DNA of 64,000 nucleotides from Warburgia ugandensis. Lineage: Eukaryota > Streptophyta > Magnoliopsida > Canellales > Canellaceae. The stretch is taken from positions 43,414,001 to 43,478,000 of the forward strand of contig CP141127.1 of the NCBI GenBank assembly GCA_035236585.1. The letters are read 5' to 3'. This document shows positions 11,612 to 24,782 of the stretch, piece after piece (positions within the stretch are counted from its first letter, which is position 1; the number at the start of each line of letters is the position of its first letter). The position numbers were made by a program, and so were the translations under genes. The notes beneath the pieces are model-generated. The model had not been told where the DNA came from and did no database searches. It was given only the letters and a program-made list of their open reading frames with translations.

Positions 11612-12434
11612 CTCCTTGCTAAAGGAAAACAGAGTGATTTAGGAAACTTAATTTACAACATTGCGAACAAACCTAACAAAAACAAGCAAAGACATAAGAA
11701 CCACGAGAGATTTACATGGTTTAGCTCTACAATGTACTACCTCAGTGCATGATCTAGTCTTCTTCACTATGAGAAAATAGAGAAATCAATACAAAACACA
11801 TCCTAACTAATGGCATGAAAGTAATTGAGGTTGAGGGTAGTGCTAAATGTTGGTTTTGTCTCTTTGAAACACTTTGGTAGTTCTTCTGAATCATAATGCA
11901 AAAAATAAATTAGAGCATATGGAGAACCAAGCAAAGCACCCTTCAAAACCGAAAGAAACAATGGAGAATCCTTATCATAGCACCTTCACAAGATCTCACA
12001 GATCTCAAAGATATTGAATAAGAAAAGCCTGAGGCATCCTCTATAGGGTTCCTCTCTTCTACTATCTCTATCATAAGCATAGTGGGAGTATTACTTCTAG
12101 TTCCTTTTATAAGGATGTTTCTTAGCATCTCTTATAAGAAAAGCAATATAGGAATAATAACCTCTTTAACTTGAAAATAAAACCAAACATTCAACACTAC
12201 CCTCAACCACAATTACTTTTGTGCCATTAGTCAAGTAAGTGTTTTATATTGATTTCTCTATTTTCTCATAGTGAAAAAGACTAGATCATGCCTTGAGGAA
12301 GTAGGCTATAGAGCCAAACCACATAAATTTTCATTTGCTTTTTGTGTCTTTGTTTGTTTTGTTAGTTTTCTTTGTAATGATGTAAATTCTGTTTTATAAA
12401 ATCACTATATGTTTTCCTTTAGCAAGGACTTGAT
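11612..12434. repeat. Long inverted repeat, arms about 250 bp, spacer about 320 bp
   Basis: The segment 11612-11858 is repeated in reverse complement at 12181-12434 with moderate divergence. Shared blocks include CTTGCTAAAGGAAAACA, CACTATGAGAAAATAGAGAA and GTTGAGGGTAGTG. The arms contain an ACATGGTTTAGCTCTA-like motif that recalls sequences often seen in plant LTRs, so they may be two oppositely placed copies of an LTR fragment or a foldback element. Nothing in the 320-bp spacer is clearly coding. Confidence 0.8.
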
Positions 12435-12717
12435 AGGAAGACACTCATATCAGAGATGGCCAAAGTAATGCTCCCAATGCAAAAATTTGTTGCATTAGTA
12501 AGAAATTCCTTTCCAACGAGAATGCTTATGTAAATGACAATTTATCAATTTATCCTATAAGTTTAGTACACATTAATTCTTGAGTAAGTTTTGATGACCT
12601 TCACATGAAGTGTATCTTCTTATCAAATGGTCAATCTTCTTAATTTGTTAACCATAGAATTAATGCTGGAAACAAGTTTTACAATTTCTTTCTTTCTTTC
12701 TTTCTTTTCAATTAGAA

Positions 12718-14120
<1,403 letters not shown>

Positions 14121-15256
14121 ATGGATGCTCCATTATCTGCTTGGCCTTGGGAGAACTTGGGCAGCTACAAGGCATGGAATTCTCATTTCATGTGAAAACT
14201 TCATGCTTTGTCTTCTTTATCGCTTTCTCATGTCTGATAAGTTGTTTTGTTTTTGTTTTCCTGTCTATTTCAGTATCTGCTCTATGGGCCTCTTTTTGGA
14301 AAGGTGTTATATTCATGGATGTATGAAGATTTACAGAAAGACATCTGGTGCCTACAGATTCTTATCCTTTGTGGCCTTAGAGGCCTCATTCACCAGCTAT
14401 GGACATCCTTTAGCAACATGTTGTTCGTTGTTAGGAACAAAAGGGTTTTCAAAAAAGGGGTTGATTTTGATCAAATAGATAAGGAATGGGACTGGTAAAT
14501 TCATACGGCTCTGTTGTTCTATAATCAATCCAATAAACTATTGACATGGATTTCTTATATCTATCTCATTTTTTCTTCCCGCAGGGATAATTTCTTAATT
14601 CTTCAGGCTTTAATAGCAGCAGCTGCGTGTTTCACTTTTCCTTCATTACCAAGTCTTCCCCTATGGAACTGGAAAGGATGCATCCTTGCGCTGGTCCTTC
14701 ATATGGGAGTCTCAGAGCCTTTGTATTACTGTCTACACAGGCAGCTCCATACTGACTATTTCTTTACTCATTATCATTCAATGCATCATTTCTCCGTGGT
14801 ACCTCAACCCTTCACTGGTACAAAGCAATAAACACCGTCTCTTTGTTTAATCTCTTACCGCTTTTTACTTGAGGTGTCTCTATGGTTTTTTTCCTTCTTT
14901 TTTCTGCAGCTGGGAATGCAACCATGTTGGAGCACCTAGTGTTGAATGTCATCACTGGAATCCCAATACTAGGAGCTATTTTGGTGGGATCAGGATCCTT
15001 GATTATGGTCTTTAGTTACTTCTTCGTATTTGACTTTTTGAGATCCATGGGTCACAGCAATATAGAAGTTATTCCAGAGGGGCTTTTCCAGTCACTTCCC
15101 TTCCTTAGATATCTTATCTACACACCAACGTAAGTGGTTACCCAGACACAGTCAAACATATTTACATATATTTTGAGAGGAAAAGAGTTCAATTTCCTGA
15201 AATACTATTTATGGATCCTTGGTATTTTTTTTGATAGGTCCTTGTAATCTTGTTAA

Positions 15257-15339
<83 letters not shown>

Positions 15340-18300
15340 TAAAGTTGTGATCAAGTTAGATAGTGATTTGTTAATTATTGTAACTTTGGACCTCTAAGCA
15401 AAGAAAGTTTTTCTAAGAACGGAACAAAACGTCCCTTTTTCTCCCACCTATGGATCTTCCTACTACCACTTTAAGGATTTCGTTTTCACCAAAATCGTGT
15501 AACCATATTTCTACTTGATATGCGTAGATACCACGCCCTACACCATACGGAGATGAACACCAATTTCTGCCTCTTTATGCCTCTCTACGACAAGTTGGGC
15601 AACACACTGAACGAGAAATCATGGGAACTGCACAAGAAGACTAGCTCAGGTACGTGACAAACTTTTAACCATTGTATCCTTTTTCTAGAGTAAAATACAG
15701 TATACCGTACTTGTATTTTGTATCCATACACGATAGCCTCATATTACAGCAGCAGACGAGTCACATTTAAGGACCACGCAACGTCATTGTCTTTCTTGGT
15801 CTCTGTCTGTGGCTTGAGGTGCTTCAGCTGCCAACTACACGAAGGGTCCAGAAACGTAGTGATCCAGACAATGTCATTGTTTTGGGCCCCATCATCGATA
15901 GGACGTGTAGAAGAAGGATTTAAACATGAAGGATCCACATATTTTTCCTTACAAAATACGAGTGGCGTAAACTACAACTTGAGTCTATGTATCGAATGAT
16001 CCCAATAATTTATCTAATAAGCCCCGGAATGAATGAGCCATGCACCATATTTTACCCTATTTGGACAAAGCAGGTCGCCGGCTTCTTGCTTTCTTATAAA
16101 TGGTTAGAAAAAAAAGAAAAAGAACTCCCGACATAGAAATCAGAAAATGAGTACGAACAATCTTCTTCATTACGTACATGAACCTAACCACTAGTATCAT
16201 TCAGTTACAGAAATGGACGCCACGGGAAGTTTGGACATAATTGTATTAATTTTTTTCTGTTGAACCAGGACATTGGTCGATACTCAAAAGGCTCCCTAGA
16301 GCTGACTCAAACTCGTAACCTGCACGATTGAGACCCACTTGCGATGCGCCACACTCACACCCCCAAAATACAATTGTAATTAACAAATTGGGTGGCTGTA
16401 ATCACCTACTGAAGAGGAAATTCAGCATATCAGCTAGCTAAAATGCGAGCCAAGTCCCAGACACAATAAGTGAAAAAATGTGATCCTGAATATTGGGTAA
16501 CCAACCGTCAATTAATGGAATAAGGTACCTCCTCTGACCGTACTTACGTATTGCAGGGCAACATGATGAAATTCCGGACTTTGTTTTCCTGGCACACATG
16601 GTGGATGTGATGTCCTCCCTTCATTCTCCATTTGTATACCGATCATTCACATCTCTGCCGTTCGCTACACAGTTCTTCTTGCTGCCTATGTGGCCCTTTG
16701 CCTTCCTGACCATGCTAATCATGTGGTCCTTATCAAAGGTCTTCATGATTTCCTCCTATACATTTCGGGGTAAATTGCAGCAGACTTGGGTGGTTCCCAG
16801 GAGCGGATTTATGGTGAGCCTTCATCAACCATTCATTTTCATCTAATGCTAACATCGTAACTCACGTAAAATTTTAGCCGTTTATAGTGTATTTCGTGAT
16901 TGCTTTTTGCAGTATTTCTTACCTTTTGCAACCGATGGAATTAATTCCTTGATCGATCAAGCAATTCTACGGGCCGATAAAATGGGCGTAAAAGTCATAA
17001 GTCTTGCAGCATTGAATAAGGTGAATCTTCTCTTCCATTTCCCTTCTAGAATTGTTACTGATGTTTGCATTGGTGTGACGCTGTTAAGAGGGAGTTAAGC
17101 GAAAAGGCTGGCTTTTCTTTGGTCTGATACAGTGGTATAAGGGGCTAATTTCTTTGCTTTCTTGACGAATGTAAAACGTCCTTATTTTCTTGTTTGATTT
17201 ACATCATCATATGGGGTTGATTTTTAATGGACTCATATCGCATTAGGTAAATGGGTTGGATCATTAAACAAGTTGACCGCGTTATTACTTCTTCCTGTCC
17301 ATGTTCTCCAAAAGCTAGATATGGGCATCTATCAGCTCTGAACTTTTTCATTGGTTTTATTATGATTACAGAATGAAGCTCTTAATGGAGGCGGAACACT
17401 CTTCGTGAATAAACATTCAAATCTAAGGGTACGAGTATGTCATGGAAACACCTTGACTGCTGCTGTCATTCTCAATGAGATTCCAAAAGATGTGAAGGAG
17501 GTCTTCTTAACTGGGGCCACTTCTAAGCTAGGAAGGGCGATCGCGCTTTATCTCTGCCGAAGGAAAGTTAGGGTTATGGTAATCCATCAACAACTCGTTT
17601 CTGTTTACCATTTATTCATTATTGCGCGTACTATATGTTTGATTAGAGTACCAATCATGCACCTTTACTTGGAATATAGTTAATCATCTAGTACATGATT
17701 TATACACTTCATTCATTCTACTAATTATCATTACATGGTGATAGTAATAGTTTGATGTTAACAAGAAAAAAAAGAAGAAGAAAAGGTTAGTAGTGCTTGA
17801 GATAGAGTGAGCTGTCTTGAGATACAATGCAATGAGATGAGATAAGATGAGATGAGATGAGATTATTTGAGAGGATTGAGATGATCGAAACTTGGCATGA
17901 GATGAAGTGAGATGACTGAAAATTCAACTGAATAGTGAGTTAAGATGACACCAAAGCCTTCTGAGGCAGGGGCATGAGGAGTGTCTCACATGGGTGACCA
18001 GGATTTGAGGTTGTACATGTGTCTATCATTCCAAAACAAAAATAGTGAGTTAGGAGGAGATGCTTTTCCTCAACTTATTTCAAGCACCACTAATGGTGAG
18101 ATAAGGAGATATTACTTCATCTCATCTCAAGCACACTACCTGTGATATGGGCCATCTAAGCCCATCTCACATCAGCTCACTCCATCTCTGTAGCACTATC
18201 TCCCTCAGAGATTTGGAGGAGATTGCTTATTATTATTAAAAAGAATTTTTTATAAAATTCCGCAATTGCTTAAAAACACGATGGCCATGGCAGATGCTAA

Positions 18301-18917
18301 CTCTATCCGAGGAAAGATTCCAAAAAATTCAATCGGAAGCCCTTCCAGAATTCCAGCAATATCTAGTCCAGGTGACCAAGTGCGAAGCGGCACAGAATTG
18401 CAAGGTACCGAATTAAGTGTCATGTTCGTTTGTTTTATTTCCGAGTATCACGTATCAAAATCCTAAGATGTTTCATGGTCAATTCTTAATTTAGACATGG
18501 ATTGTCGGTAAGTGGCTCTATCCAAGGGAGCAAAGGTGGGCACCACCAGGAACCCACTTCCACCAATTCGTCGTCCCACCGATCTTATCCTTCAGGAGAG
18601 ACTGCACTTACGGAGACCTGGCAGCCATGAGATTGCCTAAAGATGTTGAAGGGTTAGGATTCTGTGAGGTAAACACATTATCCTTGACCATCTTTCGACA
18701 TAGAATCGTGATCTAACTTAAAATGTATCTAAGTCTCCGTTCTTCTTGGAAATTCCAACAGCACACAATGCCAAGAGGGGTGGTTCATGCTTGTCATGCC
18801 GGTGGCTTTGTACATATGCTAGAAGGCTGGACACACCATGAGGTTGGCGCAATCGACGTGGACCGAATCGATTTGGTGTGGCAACGTGCATTGAAGTATG
18901 GCTTGGCACCTGTTTAA
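14121..18917 (+). CDS. CER3: CER3/WAX2/GLOSSY1-like cuticular wax protein, 11 exons, apparently intact
   Basis: Exons: 14121-14171, 14274-14494, 14585-14817, 14910-15129, 15528-15649, 16557-16813, 16913-17020, 17372-17578, 18294-18404, 18495-18668, 18762-18917. They give 619 residues with consistent phase and a TAA stop. The start [17 protein letters not shown] matches the CER3 N-terminus in length; an in-frame ATG three codons upstream (14112) is an alternative. The N-terminal half is hydrophobic (helices near 41-60, 122-141, 180-212, 322-350) and holds the His boxes H142/H146, H155/H158/H159 and H244/H247/H248 of the fatty acid hydroxylase superfamily. The C-terminal half is the WAX2-type domain, with [10 protein letters not shown] at 451-460 and VVHACHAGG near 576-583. 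In Arabidopsis, CER3 is an ER membrane protein acting with CER1 in very-long-chain alkane formation. The similarity is clearly closer to CER3 ([30 protein letters not shown]) than to CER1. The C-terminus is about ten residues shorter than in Arabidopsis. Confidence 0.95.
14172..14273 (+). other. CER3-like intron 1 with a GC donor (GC-AG intron)
   Basis: The CER3 alignment requires Lys17 (AAG, ending 14171) to be followed directly by Tyr18 (TAT, from 14274). The acceptor is a good TGTCTATTTCAG. The donor reads AAG|GCATGG, so base +2 is C and not T. The nearest usable GT (14192) would put the next exon out of frame. GC-AG introns are a known minor class in plants, so the gene can still be functional. 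Confidence 0.75.
15261..15337. repeat. (GA)n microsatellite in intron 4
   Basis: About 38 uninterrupted GA units inside intron 4 (15130-15527), placed well away from both splice sites. Confidence 0.97.
15650..16556 (+). other. CER3-like intron 5, the longest intron
   Basis: A 907-bp intron with a GTACGT donor and TATTGCAG acceptor. Around 16265-16370 a stretch reads, in reverse complement, as GGTTACGAGTTTGAGTC with a following GTATCGACC-like segment. This weakly resembles a tRNA-derived SINE B-box region. Nothing else is recognised; the open frames at 15718-15999 and 15744-15938 show no family resemblance. Confidence 0.55.
17791..18198. mobile_element. MITE-like inverted-repeat element in intron 8
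   Basis: The left end TAGTGCTTGAGATAGAGTGA matches the reverse complement of the right end (TAGTGCTACAGAGATGGAGT then GAGCT) with small gaps. A second nested inverted pair, GTAGTGCTTGAGAT and ATCTCAAGCACACTAC, occurs at 18124-18139. The interior is full of GAGAT pentamers (17828-17863). The size of about 400 bp, terminal inverted repeats and lack of coding fit a MITE. I could not see a clear target duplication. Confidence 0.5.
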
Positions 18918-19120
18918 GGAGCTTCAAATTAAATTGGACTTATTGCTTCTCTTGTCAGGGTGTTCACGTTGTTGTTAAGACGTACGATTGGAATCCATCA
19001 AAGACAGAAATACAGAACCAGGTCTCATGGATTTTATGCAGAAACAGGCAACCTATTTATGAATTTGTAGCGTGTGATTTACTCAAGCATATACTGTTAC
19101 GTGTACGAGTCTTTAGAGCA

Positions 19121-19126
19121 AATAAA
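19121..19126 (+). terminator. Candidate polyadenylation signal of the CER3-like gene
   Basis: AATAAA, 204 bases after the stop codon, in an AT-rich 3' region. Plant signals are loose, so this is only a candidate. Confidence 0.45.
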
Positions 19127-19129
19127 TGA

Positions 19130-19715
19130 AGCAAAGACTTTTCATTTTCTAACTTGTTTATTGATGATCTGAGCCATACGCGGTTGTCTTTAGCAATTAT
19201 CACTGGCGTTTCTGTCAAGTATTGAGTTGGTTTTATTGCATTTAACATTGTTGATTGTTGGTTATGCATCTCTATGATTCTGGTAAGTTGATAGCGAAAC
19301 TCATAAAGGAAGACTCGTGGGGAGTGAGTTTCTTAACATTTTGCGTTAGCCTCCCCAGCTCATCAAAGATTGCGTGTTATTGGATTAGTGCTAGATTGTT
19401 ATTGCAATAGCGCAAAAAGGGGCATTCTTGTGCTAGGTTACGGTTCCAGTCACTTGTGGGCTTGGCCTTATCCATGAAAACCCTGCTTACTTAGCAATGA
19501 AAAAAAAAGTGATAGATAGATCATGTTCTCATAGATGCATGAATGATTAAGTACATAAGTTTTACTAAACTACGATAAATAAATTGTTGCACATAATTGA
19601 TGAAATATAAGATAATACCCTCAACAAACTCATATAACAAAGCATGTCTTAAGAATTTCTTTCAGTGCTAAATGACATAATGTAAAGATGAAACTACCAT
19701 CAAGAACATAGTTCC
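19130..19715. other. 3' flank of the CER3-like gene, unassigned
   Basis: No gene or repeat recognised between the CER3-like 3' end and the copia LTR. Confidence 0.45.
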
Positions 19716-19945
19716 TAATAGAACTGAAGAGCTAAGTTTTTCTTCTATACATTTGTTGATTTACACTCTGTCATTTATATACACGAGTATTATCAATCGA
19801 ACAGGGATTTAATCCTTGTAATTTCTCTAACATACATGTAGGGATGTAATCCCTGTAATATCTTTAACAATTAGATAGAGATGTAATCCCTGTAGTTTCT
19901 CTATCATATATGATAGGAGATGTAATCCCTATAATCTTTCTAACA
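19716..19945 (-). mobile_element. 3' LTR of the minus-strand copia element
   Basis: About 230 bp. Read leftward it begins TGTTAGAAAGATTATAGGGA. It contains three to four tandem variants of GGGATGTAATCCCTGTAATTTCTCTAAC. It matches the LTR at 30293-30522. A purine tract (minus strand GCTTGAGGGGAG, plus 19946-19957) directly adjoins it, as a polypurine tract should. The left boundary is less sure because the terminal bases are mutated. Confidence 0.8.
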
Positions 19946-20655
19946 CTCCCCTCAAGCATAAGGTGCTAGTCAAGACAATAATTGAAGTTTGAAATGAACA
20001 AAGTGAAATTGCATGGATGAATTAGCCTTTAAATCAACAATAGTGCTCTTTTGATAATGCTGGCAAGTGATATGACAGTCACCTTCAATGTGTTTTGTTC
20101 ACTCATGAAATACAACATTATGAGCTACTTGAATGGAGCTTTTCTTGTCACAATAGAGGTGGGTAGGCTGAGATTACAGAACACCAAGATCTAAGAGTAC
20201 TCTACATAGCCAAATTACTTCACAAGTAGTGTAATAAGAGCCCTATATTCTGATTCTATATAGATATAGATACAATATCCTGCTTCTAACTTTTTTAAGA
20301 GACTAAAGAGTCTCCTAGAAACAGAAGATATCTTGTGATAGACTTTTAATTTGTGACATTGCCTCTCAACAACATTAGAATATGCGCAAAGAATTGAGGA
20401 AGATAGGAGAAGGCCTTGGCGAAGGGTTCCACAAAAATATGAATAATACATTAAACAACAACATAGTGATCAATGCAAGAAGCAAACATAAATTAAGATA
20501 CCACATGAATAGCATGAGCAATGCCCTGCCAAGTGTGGTATGTGAGCATCCTAACTAGTTGACTATAGAGGTTCAGATTTAGTAGTGGTTCACCATTTTA
20601 GGGTCGAAGCTTGACATTAACAGCAAGTAGAATATCTAATATTTTGTCATCCTAA
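19946..20655 (-). pseudogene. Copia RNase H / pol 3' remnant
   Basis: Read leftward in shifting frames, the sequence gives EYRAL, then CDKKSSIQVAHNVVFHE, TKHIEGDCHIT and CQ. These are the conserved end of copia RNase H. Further right are AHAIHVVSQFM-like and LLKKL / SSVS / ESEYRALITLL pieces (20451-20215). Stops and frameshifts are frequent. Continuous with the pol remnant at 22526-23395 once the insert at 20656-22525 is removed. Confidence 0.85.
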
Positions 20656-22525
20656 AAGTGCAAAAGATTAAGGTTGATTATTTTTTGCAAATGCATGGAC
20701 TATTGTAGTACAGCTTATGCAAGTACAGGTCAATCCCACGAGGACCCAACTTAATGAAAATAGAATTTAAATAAAATTTAGTTACCTACTAATTGAAAGA
20801 AAAAACAAAAATTAACTAATAGTAAACTCAAAATTTAGATCTATTGCATTCGTTAAAAGTACAAAATTTGTAACTAAAAAGACAAAAATTAAATGAAATA
20901 ACAACTAAAATCTACTTTCCTAGCTTGATCATGACAATTCTTCAAATATAGTAATATTAAAGTTGATCAACCTTCATCAATCTTTCACTGATATCTTTGA
21001 TTAAGGATCCAATGGCTCGATTGTTCAGATTTTTGAAAATTTTGATGATGACTAAGGAAAGATTTTGAGTTTTGGATGGCTCAGATAAAATTTTTAGATT
21101 TTAGCTTGAAGATCAAGATTAATGGATCAACTAGGAATTATTCTATGATCAAGAGCTAAGAATCGATTTGAAATCTAATAAAAAAAGAGCAAGAAATAAA
21201 GCTAAATCGTTGATTCAATTAGGCTTAATCAAATAAGGTCTGAATTATTTATTATCTAGAATAGTTTGAGAATAACGCAAAACCTCGATAAGGTAAAATT
21301 GGGATAAGAATAAGACAAATTAAGAAAAAGACAAAACTAGGATATGAATGAAATTAAAATAGAATTATGAAGGGCAAAAATGGAATTTTTTGTGAAAAAT
21401 TTATTCTTCTTCAGCTCATAGAGGATTTTAATGCAAAAAATGTAGGGAAAGAGAGAGATGATGATAGGGGAGGAGGTGATGTAGGGGAGTGAGGAAAAAG
21501 TGGGGAAGGAGTGAAATATTGAGGAAAATCAGGGTTAGGTTTCTCCAAAATACTAAAAAATTTGAGAATTTAGAAGAAGATTATATGGTGAATGAAGATG
21601 GACTGAAAATAGTTGAAAAACAAGGACCAACGGTGACTAATAGAGGGCAAAATTAGTGAAATAGATGGGAAGCCAACAATTGGAATAGATGGGAAAAACC
21701 ATGGTTGAAGATAGAGATGAAACAGTGGTGATGGAAAAGAAAGATCAAATGGTAATGAAGCACATACTATTGGTGAAATGGAGAGGATGAAGATGATGGT
21801 GATAAAAGTAGTGACTATGAACAAATAAGAACACACAGACAATGAATCTAAGAGAGATGCTAATAGAGACAGTTAGAGGTGGAAGATTTCGTCAGAGCAG
21901 GTCAAAAGATGGAGATGAGATATGGATGGATTGCTTACGGGTCTCACTTTCTTATACAGATCCTCTTTGGGTCTCTTCTTCCTTGAAGCTCTCTGCTACA
22001 AGGACTTTCTTCCACCCCCTCCTTACTCCTATTCTATTTTTAAGCACACCCATATTCTAAATTTGTTTTTTTTTTGGTTTCCTTGTTCATTTCATTCCTC
22101 ATTCAAAGATCTCTACTTCAATTTAAAAACTTTCCACTGTGGAGACACCTACTAACTCCCCTTTCTATGCGATGGTGATGCTTTCCTCTTTGGGTGTCTT
22201 CTTTGTCATGGGTTTCATATTCCTTTAATGAGAAATAGTAAGAAACCAATATGGGAAACTATTCCCTCTTGCCTTATAATGTTCTTTAAGATGATTTGAC
22301 ATCATTCAGCTTGATTTGAGCCATCTAATTCCTAATCTGGTTGATCTGCAAAACATAAGACTAAATTAGAATAATTTGAACTATACATTATACGTATAAT
22401 CAACTCTAATGATTATTTGATTGGATGATCAATTTGAGCTAAAATTACAAAATTGATTGGTTAGATAATCTAATTAAATGCTAAATTAAGGGTATTTTAG
22501 CCAAAATTGAACACTTAACATTGAG
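20656..22525. mobile_element. Unclassified 1.9-kb insertion within the copia pol remnant
   Basis: It interrupts copia pol between a YAWxIL-like segment (right) and a VKLRP-like segment (left). It carries a GGTCAATCCCACGAGGA motif at 20728-20744 that recurs at 3190 and 56579 in other contexts. The right end read leftward starts TGTTAAGTGTTCAATTTTGG, which could be a TG... LTR start, but no matching end or target duplication was found. No protein domain recognised. Confidence 0.6.
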
Positions 22526-23395
22526 AATCACCAAGCATACTTGATCGGTGAGAGTAGACAACCATGTCAACTACATTGAATTTCAATGCTAAGAAAGTAC
22601 TTGAGGAAGCTTGAGTATTTCAACACAAAGGTGCGTGAAGGAAAAGACTTGGTGGCAATAATCCCAACATTATTACTCCTAGTAATAATCATATCATCAA
22701 TATAGAATAAGAGGAAAAACAAAGCCATGTGGCTATTGTGAATAAACAGAGTTGATTCAATATCACTCTAATTGAAGTCAAAGCAAGTAGTAGTAGAGGA
22801 GAATTTCTCAAACGAAGCTTGAGATACTTGCTTGAGCCCATAAAGAGCTCGAAGAAGGTGACCAACTTGTCCCTGTGAGTAAGGAAGATTAGGAGGTGGC
22901 TCCATATATACTTTTTCATGAAGGTCACCACAAAGAAATGCATTCTTAACGTCCATCTGATGAAGGATCCAGGAGTGAATGGAAGACACATTGAAGATAG
23001 TTTGAATGGTAATCATGCAGGCAACAGGAGAAAATGTCTTTTCATAATTAAGTCCCTATTCTTGACTAAAGTCTTTGGCCATAAGACGCACCTTATATTG
23101 CTCAATGAAACCATTTTCCTTATTCTTTATTTTTTAAAATCTACAATAGAGTACTTAACAGGAGTGGATGAGTCCCAAGAAAGAAAAAATTGGTTGCATT
23201 TCATGATCCTAAGTTTGAAAAACCTCTATTGAGTGGTGCTGTATCTACCATTGACTAAAAAGAATGAGACAGGTGCATCTTTATGTGTTGTGAAATGTTG
23301 ATGAACTCCTACCATACATTGAGTAAGTTGATCATGCACAGAGGTAAAATTTAATTGTTGATGGTTATATTTTCTTTGACCATTCCATTAATTTG
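22526..23395 (-). pseudogene. Copia reverse transcriptase remnant
   Basis: Read leftward, the piece at 23016-22768 gives WILHQMDVKNAFLCGDLHEK, then VYMEPPPNL and LLRALYGLKQ. These are diagnostic of Ty1/copia reverse transcriptase. Before it come YKVRLMAKDFSQE and NYEKTFSPVA-like blocks (23100-23030). After it come the YIDDMIIT catalytic block (about 22690) and LKYFLSIEI. Frame breaks and in-frame stops show decay. Integrase and most of gag are missing: the sequence changes to CACTA-3 at about 23396. Confidence 0.92.
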
Positions 23396-23640
23396 TGTGT
23401 GTGTGTGTGTTCAGTGAGCACATGGATGCCCTCGAGGCAAAGAATCCAAGTGATACAAAGAAATAAAAGTGGCTACAATTTGAGCATTGTTGCACGTTCA
23501 ATACTTGGCTCCATAAGAAGGTAAAATGAAAGAATTCACACTTAGTATTAATAAACTACATTCTATATAGGTGTATATTTATAATCTTACTTAATTGAAA
23601 TAATCATATATCTTTCTAAATATGTGTATACACAAATTCA

Positions 23641-24180
23641 AGATTAGTGAGAAGTAGTAGGCAATAGTATATCTGAATCCTTGGGCTAGATGGCAGTGGG
23701 AGTATGACTAGAAGTAATAAAATATGTTGGATATGCAATCAATGGTTATCACTTTTACATGAAAGACCATGATAACTCAAGAGTGCAATAGAATAGTGGG
23801 GTTAGCTTAGTTGTCAATGCTACATTCTTTTCCAATTCAAAGTATTGCAAGCCAATAGTGGTGAATGATATTTATTATGAGGTTATAAGTGGGATATGGG
23901 CCTTGGATTATATTTTCAGAACTACAGTTGTGTTTAAGCCCGATTGGGTGGAACACAACAAAGACAACATCAAAACTGATGCCCTTGGAATGACATTAGT
24001 TGAACTCAATAGGATCAGCTATAAAAATGATCAATTTATTTTGGCATCTCAAGCAAAACAAGTATTTTATGTGCAAGAAAAACATGATAAGAGATAGTCA
24101 ACTATTATATCATCTTGTCTGAGGGATTTTTATGATGAAAATGACCTAGGAGATACTAAAATAGATTACCCTTCTATTAC
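23641..24180 (+). pseudogene. CACTA-3 transposase C-terminal part (DUF4216-like)
   Basis: The open piece 23858-24097 gives VNDIYYEVISGIWALDYIFR, then VFKPDWVEHN and LNRISYKNDQFILASQAKQV. This is the DUF4216 signature and is closely similar to the CACTA-1 copy at 6313-6870. Upstream in another frame are NGYHFYMKDHDNSR-like residues. A TAG stop follows HDKR. It is a fragment without the catalytic core. Confidence 0.88.
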
Positions 24181-24782
24181 CAAAACAATCCCATCAATCA
24201 AAGTCGTATTTGGTGAGAATGAGAATTATGTGCGGGAAAATGTGAGGAGGGTACTTTGGTTTGAAAACTATATATAGTTGGGAATATATGGATTGTATTA
24301 GTGAGTTGCAATATAAATCCATATTTATAATTAGCTCTTTTGTCATAAGCTATATGGATTGATAAGTGAGCTATATGTGACTATATGTATACATATATAT
24401 ATATATATATATCATAAAAGGAAGATAAGTGAGGAGTTATTCTAAAAATTATCTTGTTTTCCTTGTTCACAGGTTTATATACATGTGCATGTGTGTACAA
24501 AGAATGAATGAGTCAATTTTGACTATCATAAAAAATTGGTTTCATTGTGTACTAATTATTAGATACTATAAAGTACTATCATAAAATATATATAATTTGA
24601 ATTGAAAAATAATTTATAAATTTTTTTAGTATAAATGACTTTAAGTGTCTCTTTTTTTAAAGTTGTTTAGTGTAAACAACTTTAAAAGAATAGATTCTTA
24701 GAGTCGTTTACATTAAATGACTTCATTATGTACAATCAAATTTTGCACTAAGAATGATCAGCCAAATTTACATTAATCATTA

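Noticed and set aside
14172-14192. Alternative GT donor for CER3 intron 1 at 14192
   Set aside because: It would add 20 bases to exon 1 and put exon 2 out of frame.
15718-15999. 93-codon open frame and its antisense partner in CER3 intron 5
   Set aside because: No recognisable domain, located inside an intron, and no splice logic links it to the gene.
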